From assembly GCA_019425655.1 (NCBI GenBank), contig NQWY01033934.1, forward strand, positions 171,027 through 235,026: 64,000 nucleotides of DNA. Direction: 5' to 3'. A model generated the notes under the pieces. It was not told the origin of the DNA, did not search any database, and saw nothing but the letters and a program-made list of their open reading frames with translations. The translations under genes and the position numbers were made by a program. The stretch comes from Rhizophagus prolifer (taxonomy: Eukaryota; Glomeromycota; Glomeromycetes; Glomerales; Glomeraceae). Position 1 is the stretch's first letter; every line of letters starts with the position of its first letter. Positions 17,665 through 28,122 of the stretch are shown here, piece by piece.

Positions 17665-18990
17665 TCAATTTTCGTCAGGTGGTGAATGTAATTCAGATTT
17701 TTCTAATACACGAGTAACTAATAGTTGATCGATTTTAAAATGATCCACATCGACAACTTCAAATTTATAACCACCAAATTCGACAAAATCGGCTGGACGA
17801 GGAATTTTGCGTAAACGATACATCATAAAACCTGCTAGCGTTTCATAATTCTCTTCATCGGGCATTTCGTCAATTTCAAGAGCATGTCTCAGGTCATCAA
17901 TTGGTGTGCTGCCATCAATTAACCAAGAGTTATTGTCACGTTTAATGATTTGCTGTTCTTCTTCAATTGGGGTGACCCAGTCACCCATTACGGTAATCAT
18001 GATATCGCTTAAGGTGATAACTCCAACTACAAGCGCATATTCATTAATTACAACAGCGAACTTTTCTTTTGTTGATCGGAAGCGATCAAGTAATTCAGAA
18101 AGCGTTAATGTGTCAGGAATAATGAGAACATTGCGAATAGTAGATTCATTTAATTGAGTCGGTGATTGATTATTTAAAATACGAACAAGAAAATCTTTGG
18201 CATCTACATACCCAATAACCTGATCAATATTTTCATTACACACTAAAAATTTAGAATAAGGATATTCTGCTAATTTTTGTCGAATACTGTCTTCATGTTC
18301 GTTTAAAGTGAAATAAACAACATTTTCACGCGTTGTCATACTTGATGGTACGTTGCGTTCCTCTAGTTCAAAAACATTTTCAATAAAATGATGTTCTTGT
18401 TTTTGAAGTACACCTGCTTGGGCACCTGCATCCATAACAGCTGAGATATCATCAAAAGTAATATTGTCTTCGCGAGTTGTATTTACTTTAAATAAGCGGA
18501 ATAACAGGTTCGCGATGGCATTAATTCCCCAGGCTAAAGGTTTACAAACTTTAATAAAAACCTGAATTGGATTGATAACACTAATTGCAATTTTTTCTGG
18601 GGCAATCATAGCCAAGCGTTTTGGCATAAGATCGGCAAATAAAATAAATAGCGATGTTACTAAAGTAAAAGATAGAGCAAAACCAATTGTTTGCGACCAG
18701 GGACCTACATAGAACCGGTCAACTAAAGTCACAAAAAATGGACGGAAAGCAGCTTCGCCTAAAATACCGCCTAAAATTGCAACAGCATTTAGTCCAATTT
18801 GGGATGCTGCAAAAAAGTCTGCAGATTGTTCTTGTAAATCAAGTACCTGTTGAGCACGTTCCTCGCCAGCTTCAGCTAAAATTTTTAACTTCACTTTTCT
18901 GGCGCCAGCCAGTGCAATTTCAGTTAAAGATAAAAAGCCTGCTGCGATGATGAGCAGTACGATGATAATGATATTTTGAAAGAGACTCAC
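17665..18990 (-). CDS. CNNM/CBS/CorC-domain membrane protein ('hemolysin family')
   Basis: A 441-aa protein. An N-terminal CNNM domain with ~4 membrane segments (residues 1-190, starting IIIIVLLIIAAGFLSLTEIA) is followed by a pair of CBS domains (~205-340) and a C-terminal CorC/HlyC transporter-associated domain (EEQQIIKRDNNSWLIDGST onward). The family is linked to Mg2+/Co2+ efflux or homeostasis; the name 'hemolysin' is historical and nothing here suggests a toxin. The start is GTG, with GGGTGA upstream. It stands alone on the minus strand between terminators. Confidence 0.85.
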   Translation of the reverse strand: MSLFQNIIIIVLLIIAAGFLSLTEIALAGARKVKLKILAEAGEERAQQVLDLQEQSADFFAASQIGLNAVAILGGILGEAAFRPFFVTLVDRFYVGPWSQTIGFALSFTLVTSLFILFADLMPKRLAMIAPEKIAISVINPIQVFIKVCKPLAWGINAIANLLFRLFKVNTTREDNITFDDISAVMDAGAQAGVLQKQEHHFIENVFELEERNVPSSMTTRENVVYFTLNEHEDSIRQKLAEYPYSKFLVCNENIDQVIGYVDAKDFLVRILNNQSPTQLNESTIRNVLIIPDTLTLSELLDRFRSTKEKFAVVINEYALVVGVITLSDIMITVMGDWVTPIEEEQQIIKRDNNSWLIDGSTPIDDLRHALEIDEMPDEENYETLAGFMMYRLRKIPRPADFVEFGGYKFEVVDVDHFKIDQLLVTRVLEKSELHSPPDEN

Positions 18991-19033
18991 AAATCACCCG
19001 AGGTTCATCATTATTATGACTATGTTTTAACAC

Positions 19034-19073
19034 AAAAAAGCGCTGAGGTAATCAGATTGATTGCTCAGCGCTT
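19034..19073 (-). terminator. Terminator after the LysR gene
   Basis: On the minus strand AAGCGCTGAG pairs with CTCAGCGCTT around a 15-nt loop and leads into a T-run. Confidence 0.8.
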
Positions 19074-19113
19074 AAAGATAATGTTTGAAAGAGACAATTA
19101 AATTAAAATTTAT

Positions 19114-20103
19114 TTAATAGTGAGAAAATTGTGAATTGTTGGTAAGAAATTCACGATTTTCTTCTTCGATCATTTGGCGAGCAACGAATAGAATAAGTTG
19201 GCGTAACCAGCGATGAGCAGGGTGATGGTGTAATAGTGGGCACCAAGCCATTTTAAGTTCAAATTCTGGAATATAAAAAGGAGGATCCTTTATAACCAGT
19301 TTTGGATTTTGAGTTTGTAGGCGCGCCATTCGAGTTGGAAGCGTTGCAATGAGGTCAACATTTTGAGCAAGCAAGGCTGGCATTTGGTAGTGGCGAGTAA
19401 ATACTGAAATTTTACGGCGTTGACCAATACGTTCTAATGCTTGATCAATCCAGCCTAAACCACCTTGTTTATCTGGGTTTACGCCAAAACCAACACCCAT
19501 ACCTGTTTTAGATACCCAAATATGCTGTGCATCTAGGTAACTTTTAAGATTTAAATGAGTAACAGCAGGGTGTTTGTCATTCAAAATACAGCTGAAACTA
19601 TCACGCCAAACTAACACTTGGTGGAAACTTTGCGGTATTTCATTAAATCTATTAATTGCCAGATCAACTTTACCTTGTTCCATGTCTCTATATGACACAT
19701 CACTTGGGGTAAGAAAGTCGAGCACTACATTTGGAGCTTCGGAACGTAAGGCTTTTACTAGACGAGGAACCAGAGTTGCTTCTGCATAATCAGAAGTCAT
19801 AATGCGAAAAACGCGATTGCTGGTATAAGGGCGGAATTCGGTACGCGGTTCCAAAATCATGGAAAGATCAGAAAGGGAATCGCGAATACGTGGTTGTAAT
19901 TCGAGTGCGCGTTCTGTTGGTGTCATTCCTTCCGATGAACGGATTAGAAGAGGGTCGTTAAATAAATTACGCAAGCGACGTAAAATATTACTCATGGCTG
20001 GTTGAGTAACGCCAAGCTGTTCTGCTGCGCGTGTAACATTTTTTTCACGAAGAAGAACATCAAGATATATTAATAGATTAAGATCTACCCGTTCCAGATT
20101 CAT
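19114..20103 (-). CDS. LysR-family transcriptional regulator
   Basis: A 329-aa LysR-type regulator. The winged HTH is NVTRAAEQLGVTQPAMSNIL near residue 22, and the opening DLNLLIYLDVLLREKNVT and the loop DPLLIRSSEGMTPTERA resemble the NodD/LeuO-like branch. The effector-binding domain spans residues ~95-300. It is divergent from aceA across a 589-bp gap that contains repeated GACTTTT motifs. Control of aceA or of itself is plausible but unproven. ATG at 20103 gives the standard MNLERVDLNLL start. Confidence 0.87.
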   Translation of the reverse strand: MNLERVDLNLLIYLDVLLREKNVTRAAEQLGVTQPAMSNILRRLRNLFNDPLLIRSSEGMTPTERALELQPRIRDSLSDLSMILEPRTEFRPYTSNRVFRIMTSDYAEATLVPRLVKALRSEAPNVVLDFLTPSDVSYRDMEQGKVDLAINRFNEIPQSFHQVLVWRDSFSCILNDKHPAVTHLNLKSYLDAQHIWVSKTGMGVGFGVNPDKQGGLGWIDQALERIGQRRKISVFTRHYQMPALLAQNVDLIATLPTRMARLQTQNPKLVIKDPPFYIPEFELKMAWCPLLHHHPAHRWLRQLILFVARQMIEEENREFLTNNSQFSHY

Positions 20104-20692
20104 AAAAAAAATACCGAAAATAAAACCCTAAAATTGTTTCAAATTATGCCATATTTAAAGAACATTGTGTGAAAAAATGATGAGAAAAACGACATTTTTT
20201 GTTGAAATTAAGTATGCTTGAAAAGGACCTCAAATGCTCGATTTTATTATCTTTGATCTGTTTTTGACTTTATGTTTATAGACGTAAAATTTTTCTCTTA
20301 TATTTAACTACGTTCTATCATTAAAATTGACTTTTTACATTGGCAAAAGTCGCCTAATTTACAATTGACTTTTGACACTAAAAATGAATGGAAAAATCTC
20401 AAAAATTGTATAAAAATAAAACTTGGAGAGTTTTTTTGATCAAAATACTATACTCCTTTAGGATTATTTTGTTTTTATAAACAAAGTATTATGTTTTTTA
20501 GTTTTACTTATAATATCGATTTATTGGTATATTTTTTAAATAAATACTGAAGATTAACGAAGGATATTGGATTAATTGATTGGCTAAGTCTAAGCTGTGT
20601 TCATGAGGAAGCAGCTGGTGTCATAAGAAATTTAAGTAACGTGACTCTAGGCTTCAATCGATGAAATCCTAAAATGAATACAGGACAATATC
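20104..20692. promoter_or_regulatory. lysR-aceA divergent control region
   Basis: 589 bp, AT-rich, no ORF. AATTGACTTTT(T/G)ACA occurs as direct repeats at 20325-20339 and 20363-20377 (38-bp period). An inverted AAAAGTC at 20346-20352 lies between them. The last ~110 bp before aceA is less AT-rich and probably leader RNA. AGGAC precedes the aceA ATG. Confidence 0.5.
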
Positions 20693-22297
20693 ATGACTAC
20701 ATATCAAACAGCGATTGATGCAGTACGTCAATTAAAAGCAAAATTTGGCAACACTTGGGCAGACATTAGTCCAGAAGATGCTGCTCGTATGCAACTTCAA
20801 AACCGTTTCAAAACTGGTTTAGATATTGCTAAGTATACAGCTGCGATTATGCGTCGTGATATGGCTGAATACGATGCTGACTCAAGCAAATACACTCAAT
20901 CATTAGGTTGCTGGCATGGTTTCATCGCACAACAAAAAATGATTGCGAACAAAAAATACTTCGGTACTACAAGCAAACGTTATATCTACCTTTCTGGTTG
21001 GATGGTTGCTGCTCTTCGTTCAGAGTTCGGTCCACTTCCTGACCAATCTATGCACGAAAAAACTTCTGTTCCTGCTTTGATCGAAGAAATCTACACTTTC
21101 TTACGTCAAGCTGACGCAAAAGAATTAAACGATTTATTCCGTGCCCTTAAAAAAGCACAAGAAGCTGGTGATACTGCTAAAGCAGCTGAAATCACAGCTC
21201 AAATCGACAACTTTGAAACTCACGTTGTGCCAATTATTGCGGACATCGATGCTGGTTTCGGTAACGAAGAAGCAACTTACTTACTTGCTAAGAAAATGAT
21301 CGAAGCTGGTGCTTGTGCGCTTCAAATCGAAAACCAAGTATCTGATGCTAAACAATGTGGTCACCAAGCTGGTAAAGTAACTGTTCCACACGAAGACTTT
21401 ATTGCTAAGATCCATGCATTACGTTATGCATTCTTAGAAATGGGTCTTGAAGAAGGTATCATTGTTGCGCGTACTGACTCTGAAGGCGCTGACTTGACTC
21501 AAAAAATCCCAGTGGTTAAAGAGCCAGGTGACATCGCTTCTCAATACATCAGCTATTTAGATACTCAAGAAATTGATATTGCTGATGCGCAAGAAGATGA
21601 AATCTTAATCAAGCGTGATGGTAAGTTACACCGTCCTAAACGTTTACCTTCAGGTTTATATCAGTTCCGTGCTGACACTCAAATTGACCGTGTTGTACTT
21701 GACTGTGTATCTAGCCTTCAAAATGGTGCTGACCTTCTTTGGATCGAAACTGCGACTCCAAACGTAGAAGAAATCGCACACATGGTTAACCGTGTTAAAG
21801 AAGTTGTTCCAAATGCTAAGCTTGTTTATAACAACAGCCCATCATTTAACTGGACTTTAAACTTCCGTCAACAAGCTTACGACCGTTGGGTTGCTGAAGG
21901 TAAAGATGTTTCTGCATATGACCGCGCTAAATTAATGAGTGCTGAATATGACAATACTGAATTAGCTGCTGATGCTGATGACAAGATCCGTACATTCCAA
22001 GCAGATGCTTCTCGTGAAGCAGGTGTGTTCCATCACTTGATCACACTTCCGACTTACCACACTGCTGCTCTTTCTACTCATGAGCTTGCACAAGGTTACT
22101 TCGGTTCTGAAGGTATGTTGGCTTATGTTGCTGGCGTACAACGTAAAGAAATCCGTGGTGGTATCGCTTGTGTGAAACACCAAGCAATGGCGGGTTCTGA
22201 CATCGGTGATGATCACAAAGAAATCTTCTCTGGTGATAACGCTCTTAAAGCACATGACGATGCTAAAAACACAATGAACCAATTCGCAGCTAACTAA
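20693..22297 (+). CDS. aceA: Isocitrate lyase
   Basis: A 534-aa isocitrate lyase of the long (~530 aa) form found in Pseudomonas and Acinetobacter. It cleaves isocitrate to succinate and glyoxylate, letting cells grow on acetate, fatty acids and alkanes. The active-site loop is KQCGHQAGK, with the catalytic Cys222. Metal-binding acidic residues appear in IIADIDAGFGNEEATYLL, and VARTDSEGADL and LVYNNSPSFNW are family motifs. Malate synthase is not adjacent. Codon use is biased (few rare codons), suggesting high expression. A strong terminator follows. Confidence 0.97.
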   Translation: MTTYQTAIDAVRQLKAKFGNTWADISPEDAARMQLQNRFKTGLDIAKYTAAIMRRDMAEYDADSSKYTQSLGCWHGFIAQQKMIANKKYFGTTSKRYIYLSGWMVAALRSEFGPLPDQSMHEKTSVPALIEEIYTFLRQADAKELNDLFRALKKAQEAGDTAKAAEITAQIDNFETHVVPIIADIDAGFGNEEATYLLAKKMIEAGACALQIENQVSDAKQCGHQAGKVTVPHEDFIAKIHALRYAFLEMGLEEGIIVARTDSEGADLTQKIPVVKEPGDIASQYISYLDTQEIDIADAQEDEILIKRDGKLHRPKRLPSGLYQFRADTQIDRVVLDCVSSLQNGADLLWIETATPNVEEIAHMVNRVKEVVPNAKLVYNNSPSFNWTLNFRQQAYDRWVAEGKDVSAYDRAKLMSAEYDNTELAADADDKIRTFQADASREAGVFHHLITLPTYHTAALSTHELAQGYFGSEGMLAYVAGVQRKEIRGGIACVKHQAMAGSDIGDDHKEIFSGDNALKAHDDAKNTMNQFAAN

Positions 22298-22310
22298 GAA
22301 TTGATTCCAT

Positions 22311-22341
22311 AAAAAACCCGCTCAAATGAGCGGGTTTTTTA
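22311..22341. terminator. Terminator between aceA and the NlpE-like gene
   Basis: AAAAAACCCGCTC and GAGCGGGTTTTTT form a long stem around AAAT. Symmetric A/T flanks allow termination in both directions. Confidence 0.9.
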
Positions 22342-22354
22342 TATTAAAAATTTA

Positions 22355-22834
22355 TTAATCTTGTTTTTTCAACACATAGTGCTCTGCCAAAGAACCTTCA
22401 ATTTTTTTACCTTCCATATCTAAAGCAGTTGCAGTATTTTCGCCAATAAAGAATTTACGATTTTCAGCTTTATTATCTAAGGTAATGATAGAAGTGTTGT
22501 CTTTATCGAAAGCAAACTTACCATGAGTTTCAAATGGTTTTGCATCACCTTTGCCTAAGTAAGTTTCAGTCAATTCATAAGTTTTATCATCTTTTAATTT
22601 TAGTTCTGTTTTGATGCCTTCACAGTCTGCACATGGAAGGGTACCTGTATATTTACCATTCCAATCTAAAGAATTTTCTGCTGTGTGCTCAGTATCTACA
22701 GCAACAGCACTACTTGCTTCACTTGTTTGTACAGGGGCAGAAGCATCAGAAGTTGTTTCTGTTTTATTTTCATGTTTGTTACATGCGACAAGAAGAGTAC
22801 TCATAAGTGCAATTGCTAATAATGATTTTTTCAT
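22355..22834 (-). CDS. NlpE-like envelope lipoprotein
   Basis: A 159-aa lipoprotein. Signal peptide MKKSLLAIALMSTLLVAC has a lipobox (LVAC) with lipidated Cys18. A Ser/Thr/Ala/Glu-rich linker runs to about residue 55. The NlpE N-terminal domain follows, with the conserved GTLPCADCEGIKTELKL containing the CxxC pair. In E. coli NlpE senses surface contact and copper and activates Cpx; whether this short version (no second domain) does so is unknown. It is transcribed toward the aceA terminator. Confidence 0.82.
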   Translation of the reverse strand: MKKSLLAIALMSTLLVACNKHENKTETTSDASAPVQTSEASSAVAVDTEHTAENSLDWNGKYTGTLPCADCEGIKTELKLKDDKTYELTETYLGKGDAKPFETHGKFAFDKDNTSIITLDNKAENRKFFIGENTATALDMEGKKIEGSLAEHYVLKKQD

Positions 22835-22991
22835 GATGAAGAAAACCTCAAAAATAAAAATAAAAAGTCTTTAAAGCCTAGAAAAAGATCATAAAAAATA
22901 AAAGCGTTTGTATGTAGTCAAAATTTAACAAAAGGTAAAGTGTATATTTTTTTGTTCATTTAAACGATTTTTATTGAAATATATAACGAGT

Positions 22992-23027
22992 AAAAAAAGT
23001 ATCCACTAACTGAGTTAATGGATACAT
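22992..23027 (-). terminator. Terminator after the 107-aa lipoprotein
   Basis: On the minus strand GTATCCATTAAC pairs with GTTAGTGGATAC (one mismatch) and is followed by seven T. Confidence 0.75.
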
Positions 23028-23035
23028 CTAAAAAA

Positions 23036-23359
23036 TTATGGATGAGCAGAAACTCCACCTAGAGAATCACACGCTGATTTATAGAGTTCATATTGTTTTT
23101 TTACTACCTCGTCTAAAGGCATTGCAAATAATTCCTCACCATCTTTATAACTTTCTACATAAGAGGTCGCTTTTTCTTTACTTACTGCTAAAGTTTGTTG
23201 GTAATAAGAATTAATTGAGCTATTTGAAATCTCCCTAGTTTCTACGTTTTTACATTGGAAATTATTTAGAAGTTTTTCTGCGCGTTTGACCTCACTAGAT
23301 TGGCCAAAAATACACCCAGTTAAAAATACAAAAGGTACTAACACGAAAAAGATTTTCAT
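23036..23359 (-). CDS. Small unknown lipoprotein
   Basis: A 107-aa protein with signal sequence MKIFFVLVPFVFLTGC. The lipobox LTGC places the lipidated Cys at residue 16. The mature part is mostly helical and charged, with two further cysteines (NFQCKNVE and KSACDSL). No family recognised. It stands alone, with its own terminator, divergent from the urease operon. Confidence 0.65.
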   Translation of the reverse strand: MKIFFVLVPFVFLTGCIFGQSSEVKRAEKLLNNFQCKNVETREISNSSINSYYQQTLAVSKEKATSYVESYKDGEELFAMPLDEVVKKQYELYKSACDSLGGVSAHP

Positions 23360-23505
23360 GGAAAAAAATTTATAAGAGCGAGGATGGGCGCTATTGTATA
23401 AATAATTCCATACTTTACTGTGGTTTTATGTTAGACATTGATGATTTTTTAACTCATTAAAATAAAAAAATTGTTTCCAAGTTTGTAATGACCTCTTTTT
23501 GTATA

Positions 23506-23522
23506 TGGTGCATATTTTGCTT
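23506..23522 (+). promoter_or_regulatory. Candidate sigma-54 (-24/-12) promoter upstream of ureD
   Basis: TGGTGCATATTTTGCTT has GG and GC exactly 10 bp apart and keeps TTGCT at -12. The -24 part departs from consensus TGGCAC at two positions. Transcription would start near 23532, about 24 bp before ureD. This suggests nitrogen control of urease; inference only. Confidence 0.4.
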
Positions 23523-23555
23523 ATTAAATAAAGCCATTAATAAAAATGAGCCAAA

Positions 23556-24431
23556 ATGAATCGGATTCAACAATTTTCTCATACTTCTTTAGCACCATTT
23601 TGGTATGCGCAATTAGAACTTGGTTTTTGTTTTAAAGAAAGTCGCACCATAATGAATCACAGAAAACATTATGGCCCTGTTCGGGTGCAAAAAATGCTCT
23701 GGCCTGAAAAAACTGGAGTTTGTCACGCTATTATTGTTCATCCACCAGCCGGCATTGCAGGAGGCGATCATCTTACTTTTCAAATTGAAACAGCTGAACA
23801 GGCGCATGCCGTTATTACCACGCCTGGGGCTGGAAAATGGTATAGAACAAATGGTAAACAGGCTTTTCAACATATTTATTTGACTGTAAAAAACGATTCT
23901 ATTCTAGAGTGGATGCCTCAAGAAACGATGTTGTTTGATGGTGCTGTAGCGCACTCAGAAACACATATTCACCTTGAACAAACAGCAAGTTTCATTGGTT
24001 GGGATATGCTGGTATTGGGACGGCAAGCTCGAGCTGAAAATTTTGTTCAGGGCAGTTATCACAACCAGTTTAAGTTATGGCGTGAAAATAAATTATTAGT
24101 TGCCGATACATTACATTTTGAGGGAGGAGATCGCTGGTTAAGCTCATGTTTAGGAATGAATAATCAGGCTGTAATGGCAACTTTCTGGGCTGTACCGCCT
24201 GAAAAATTTCGCTCTTCATTTTATTTAGAACAACATATTGAACTTGTCCGTGAGTTAATCATGCGTATGGATGCCCCGGTTACTTTGACTTTATTGGAAG
24301 ATGTGCTTTGTGCACGTTTTTTAGGGAATGATGTACGGCATTGTCATGATGCATTTGCGGCCATACGCGCAAGATTAAGACGTTATTGGTTTGATTTAGA
24401 TGAAGAATTTCCAAGAATTTGGAAAACCTAG
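23556..24431 (+). CDS. ureD: Urease accessory protein UreD
   Basis: A 291-aa urease maturation protein (UreD/UreH). It binds apo-urease and, with UreF and UreG, delivers nickel and CO2 to the active site. Family motifs are [40 protein letters not shown] and GWDMLVLGR. It is the first gene of the cluster, with ureA 100 bp downstream. The ATG start gives the typical length; the ribosome-binding site is weak (GAGCC). Confidence 0.95.
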   Translation: MNRIQQFSHTSLAPFWYAQLELGFCFKESRTIMNHRKHYGPVRVQKMLWPEKTGVCHAIIVHPPAGIAGGDHLTFQIETAEQAHAVITTPGAGKWYRTNGKQAFQHIYLTVKNDSILEWMPQETMLFDGAVAHSETHIHLEQTASFIGWDMLVLGRQARAENFVQGSYHNQFKLWRENKLLVADTLHFEGGDRWLSSCLGMNNQAVMATFWAVPPEKFRSSFYLEQHIELVRELIMRMDAPVTLTLLEDVLCARFLGNDVRHCHDAFAAIRARLRRYWFDLDEEFPRIWKT

Positions 24432-24531
24432 CTTACGTTAAATTGCGTATTTTAAAAACGATTAGAACAAGTATGCTGCTTTTGAGCACGCATTTTGCTT
24501 AAAGAAAACTAGATGCTATTAGGAAAGAGAT

Positions 24532-24834
24532 ATGGAACTCAATCCAACAGAGAAAGATAAGTTACTCATTTTTACCGCAGGCTTAGTGGCTGAGCGTCGT
24601 AAAGCACGAGGTTTAAAGCTGAATTATCCGGAAGCAGTTGCCTTTATTTCAGCAGCCTTACTCGAAGGTGCACGAGATGGAATGACAGTGAGTGAACTCA
24701 TGCACTTTGGAACGACTTTGTTAAAGCGTGAAGATGTTATGGATGGTGTAGCGGAAATGATTGCTGAGGTTCAGGTCGAAGCAACTTTTCCAGATGGTTC
24801 AAAATTAGTCACTGTTCATCAGCCAATCGTATAA
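24532..24834 (+). CDS. ureA: Urease gamma subunit
   Basis: A 100-aa small structural subunit of urease. It carries the family signatures [20 protein letters not shown] and [20 protein letters not shown]. It assembles as (UreABC)3. AGGAAAGAG lies just before the ATG, and the next gene starts 12 bp after the stop. Confidence 0.97.
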   Translation: MELNPTEKDKLLIFTAGLVAERRKARGLKLNYPEAVAFISAALLEGARDGMTVSELMHFGTTLLKREDVMDGVAEMIAEVQVEATFPDGSKLVTVHQPIV

Positions 24835-24845
24835 AAGGAGCAGTT

Positions 24846-25154
24846 ATGATCCCCGGCGAAATCATTACTCCAGAGGCTGACATTGAGCTAAATGTTGGGC
24901 GTGAAACTTTAAAAGTTATGGTGGCTAATGTTGGTGATCGACCTATTCAGGTAGGTTCGCATTTTCATTTTTATGAAGCCAATGATGCACTACAGTTCGA
25001 CCGTGAAGCTGCAAAAGGTTTTCGCTTAAATATTGCGGCGGGTACAGCAATCCGTTTTGAACCGGGACAAAGCCGAGAAGTGGAACTTGTCGCTTTAGCT
25101 GGTAAGCGAGAAGTATATGGTTTTGCAGGCCGGGTCATGGGTAAGTTGGATTAA
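24846..25154 (+). CDS. ureB: Urease beta subunit
   Basis: A 102-aa structural subunit. It begins [20 protein letters not shown] and contains the strongly conserved [18 protein letters not shown] and the C-terminal [25 protein letters not shown] is an excellent ribosome-binding site. Separate ureA and ureB genes are typical of gammaproteobacteria, unlike the fused Helicobacter form. Confidence 0.97.
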   Translation: MIPGEIITPEADIELNVGRETLKVMVANVGDRPIQVGSHFHFYEANDALQFDREAAKGFRLNIAAGTAIRFEPGQSREVELVALAGKREVYGFAGRVMGKLD

Positions 25155-25191
25155 ACATAACAACCATAATGAAAGATATGAGTAAAAAATT

Positions 25192-26892
25192 ATGAAAATG
25201 TCACGTCGTGCATATGCTGAGATGTTTGGTCCAACGGTCGGAGATCGTATTCGTTTAGCTGATACAGAGCTCTTTATTGAAGTTGAGCAAGATTTAACGA
25301 CTTATGGTGAAGAAGTTAAGTTCGGTGGTGGTAAAGTCATTCGTGATGGCATGGGACAATCTCAACTTTTAGCTGATGAAGTTGCTGACACGGTCATTAC
25401 CAATGCTTTAATTGTAGATTGGTGGGGAATTGTAAAAGCTGATGTTGGCTTAAAAAATGGCCGGATCTGGAAAATAGGAAAAGCCGGCAACCCCGATATT
25501 CAACCTGACATTACCATTCCTCTAGGTGCTGCAACAGAAGTGATTGCGGGTGAAGGGCAAATTTTAACAGCAGGTGGTATTGATACCCACATTCACTGGA
25601 TTTGTCCTCAACAAGTTGAAACCGCGCTGATGTCTGGTACAACAACAATGGTGGGCGGCGGTACAGGACCAGCAGCAGGAACTTCGGCAACGACAGTGAC
25701 TCCAGGTCCTTGGCATATTGCGACCATGTTGCAGGCAATTGATGATTTGCCTATGAATATTGGACTGTTAGGCAAAGGTAATTTGAGTTTGCCAGACCCA
25801 ATTCGAGAGCAAATTAAAGCTGGGGTAATTGGGTTAAAACTACATGAAGACTGGGGCTCAACACCAGCAGCGATTGATAACTGTTTGAGTGTGGCAGACG
25901 AGTACGATGTACAGGTTGCGATTCATACGGACACTTTAAATGAAGGTGGTTTTTTAGAAGAAACACTGGCCGCATTTAAAGACCGTACCATTCATACGTA
26001 CCATACAGAAGGTGCGGGTGGTGGACATGCTCCAGACATTTTAAAAGCAATTGGACAAAGTAACGTGTTGCCATCTTCAACGAATCCAACGCGACCTTAT
26101 ACCATTAATACTATTGATGAGCATTTAGATATGCTCATGGTATGTCACCATTTAGACCCTGCAATTGCTGAAGATATTGCTTTTGCAGAAAGTCGTATTC
26201 GCCGTGAAACCATTGCTGCCGAAGATATTCTGCAAGACCTAGGTGCAATTGCCATGATGTCTTCTGATTCTCAGGCGATGGGGCGCGTGGGTGAGGTGAT
26301 TTTACGAACTTGGCAAACTGCACACAAAATGAAAATTCAACGTGGCCCTCTAGAGGGTGACAACGAGTTTCATGATAACAATCGCGTTAAACGTTACATT
26401 GCTAAATATACAATTAACCCAGCCATTACCCATGGTTTAAGTCATGAAATTGGTTCGATTGAGGTCGGAAAACTTGCTGATCTGGTGTTATGGAAGCCGG
26501 CCTTTTTTGGTGTGAAGCCTTCCATGATTATTAAAGGCGGCATGATCGCGGCGGCGCCGATGGGTGACATTAATGCCTCCATTCCGACACCTCAACCAGT
26601 TCATTATCGTCCAATGTTTGGCGCCTATCCGCGTGGTGTGCATAACACTTGTATTACCTTTTTATCTCAAGCAGCCATTGATGAAAAAGTTGCTGAAAAG
26701 TTAGAACTTAAAAAGCTAATTAGCCCCTGTAAAAATACGCGTGAAATTACTAAAGCGGATATGAAACATAATACATATTGTCCAATTATGCATGTGCATC
26801 CAGAAACTTATGAAGTAAGAGCAGATGGTGAACTATTAACCTGTGAACCTGCTGACGTATTACCAATGGCTCAGCGTTATTTCTTGTTTTGA
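25192..26892 (+). CDS. ureC: Urease alpha subunit (catalytic)
   Basis: A 566-aa nickel amidohydrolase that hydrolyses urea to ammonia and carbamate. Active-site features are visible: the HxH pair in [12 protein letters not shown], the lysine carbamylated in the family at Lys216 in GLKLHEDWG, further Ni ligands in [10 protein letters not shown] and [12 protein letters not shown], and the flap cysteine in [10 protein letters not shown]. The C-terminus ends PMAQRYFLF as usual. ATG at 25192 is used; an alternative ATG two codons later gives [12 protein letters not shown]. 70 bp separate it from ureE. Confidence 0.98.
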   Translation: MKMSRRAYAEMFGPTVGDRIRLADTELFIEVEQDLTTYGEEVKFGGGKVIRDGMGQSQLLADEVADTVITNALIVDWWGIVKADVGLKNGRIWKIGKAGNPDIQPDITIPLGAATEVIAGEGQILTAGGIDTHIHWICPQQVETALMSGTTTMVGGGTGPAAGTSATTVTPGPWHIATMLQAIDDLPMNIGLLGKGNLSLPDPIREQIKAGVIGLKLHEDWGSTPAAIDNCLSVADEYDVQVAIHTDTLNEGGFLEETLAAFKDRTIHTYHTEGAGGGHAPDILKAIGQSNVLPSSTNPTRPYTINTIDEHLDMLMVCHHLDPAIAEDIAFAESRIRRETIAAEDILQDLGAIAMMSSDSQAMGRVGEVILRTWQTAHKMKIQRGPLEGDNEFHDNNRVKRYIAKYTINPAITHGLSHEIGSIEVGKLADLVLWKPAFFGVKPSMIIKGGMIAAAPMGDINASIPTPQPVHYRPMFGAYPRGVHNTCITFLSQAAIDEKVAEKLELKKLISPCKNTREITKADMKHNTYCPIMHVHPETYEVRADGELLTCEPADVLPMAQRYFLF

Positions 26893-26962
26893 TAAGTTTT
26901 ATTGAAATGATTTTGTTTTATGAATTTATACATATGAACTGAATAAAGGAGAGAAAAATTAA

Positions 26963-27445
26963 ATGAAAATCTATACCCAACGTCTTGAAGATATTTCTCC
27001 TGATCAGGCATTTGAAACGGTTGAACTAACTTTTGATACCCGTCAAAAATCACGTTTTCGAGCTGCCTTGGCAAGTGGCGTAGATATTGGAGCTGATTTG
27101 CCGCGTACTGGAATTTTGCGTAGTGGTTCGTATATTGCAACCCAAGAGGGTGATGTATTACGTGTTGACGCAAAACCTGAACGTTTAATGAAAGTTAGTG
27201 CTAAAACCGATTTTGATTTACTTAAAGCTGCCTATCACTTAGGTAATAGACATGTACCATTAATGCTCACACCTACAGCTTTGTATTTTGAGCCTGATCA
27301 TGTGCTTGCAGAAATGGTAGAAGGATTGGGGCTCACAGTGACAGAAACAGATCATCCTTTTGAACCTGAAAGCGGTGCCTATGCTCAGCATAGTCATGAC
27401 CATCGCTTAAGCCCAATCAAAGCTTTACACCATGTCCATTCATAA
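26963..27445 (+). CDS. ureE: Urease nickel metallochaperone UreE
   Basis: A 160-aa metallochaperone that hands Ni2+ to UreG. The N-terminal peptide-binding domain contains [17 protein letters not shown]. The C-terminal metal-binding domain has the conserved [12 protein letters not shown] with the dimer-interface histidine. The tail [20 protein letters not shown] holds six histidines, a modest nickel store compared with the long polyhistidine tail of Klebsiella UreE. AAAGGAGAG precedes the ATG. Its end overlaps ureF by 14 bp. Confidence 0.95.
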   Translation: MKIYTQRLEDISPDQAFETVELTFDTRQKSRFRAALASGVDIGADLPRTGILRSGSYIATQEGDVLRVDAKPERLMKVSAKTDFDLLKAAYHLGNRHVPLMLTPTALYFEPDHVLAEMVEGLGLTVTETDHPFEPESGAYAQHSHDHRLSPIKALHHVHS

Positions 27446-28097
27446 TGCTGCGCAATTACTGCAATTGCTGACACTGTCTTCAACGGCACTGCCAGTTGGA
27501 GCGTATTGTTATTCACAAGGCGTGGAAACAGCCATCGATATTGGCTTAATACACGATGAAAGCTCAGCAATTGCTTACTTTGAAGAAGTTCTTGAAATGC
27601 TTTTAGTACGGTTTGAGCTACCGGTACTCAAACGTCTTATGCAACATTATGATGAACCAGATGAGTTCCTGACTTGGGCAAATTTATATAAGGCGAGTCG
27701 AGAAAGTAAAGAGCTTTTGGCTGAATCGCAGCAGTTGGCATTTTCTTTAAATGCATGGATTAAAGATGTTTTAAAAAAAACGGTTGAGGTTAAAAAGCAG
27801 TTTGGTTTTGTGCCTGTCTATGCGCAGCTTTGTGGGCGTTTAGAGCTTAAAGAAGAGGATGTGCTTACCGCTTATACTTTTACTGTTTTAGAAAATCAGG
27901 TTTTGGCAGCAGTAAAAACGGTTCCATTGGGACAAATGGCTGGGCAAAGAATTTTATGGCACTTGCATGGTTTAGTACCAGAGGCAGTACAGAAAGCTTT
28001 GAAACTTAATGATGAACAATTAAGCAGCGCTTTACCTCGTTATGCCATGCTGAGCATGAAACACGAAACACAATATTCACGGTTATTCAGATCTTAA
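27432..28097 (+). CDS. ureF: Urease accessory protein UreF
   Basis: A 221-aa all-helical accessory protein that bridges UreD and UreG and acts as a fidelity factor for active-site assembly. The family opening [20 protein letters not shown], with SQGVETAI after it, is present, and [20 protein letters not shown] is a later hallmark. It begins inside ureE (14-bp overlap), which indicates coupled translation. ureG starts 25 bp downstream. Confidence 0.95.
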   Translation: MSIHNAAQLLQLLTLSSTALPVGAYCYSQGVETAIDIGLIHDESSAIAYFEEVLEMLLVRFELPVLKRLMQHYDEPDEFLTWANLYKASRESKELLAESQQLAFSLNAWIKDVLKKTVEVKKQFGFVPVYAQLCGRLELKEEDVLTAYTFTVLENQVLAAVKTVPLGQMAGQRILWHLHGLVPEAVQKALKLNDEQLSSALPRYAMLSMKHETQYSRLFRS

Positions 28098-28122
28098 GTT
28101 TAGGAAAAAAAGGATAAAAATC

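Noticed and set aside
17665-18990. Hemolysin (toxin) call for the CNNM/CorC-domain protein
   Set aside because: The name is historical. Domain order is CNNM-CBS-CBS-CorC, a metal homeostasis-type membrane protein, with no toxin features.
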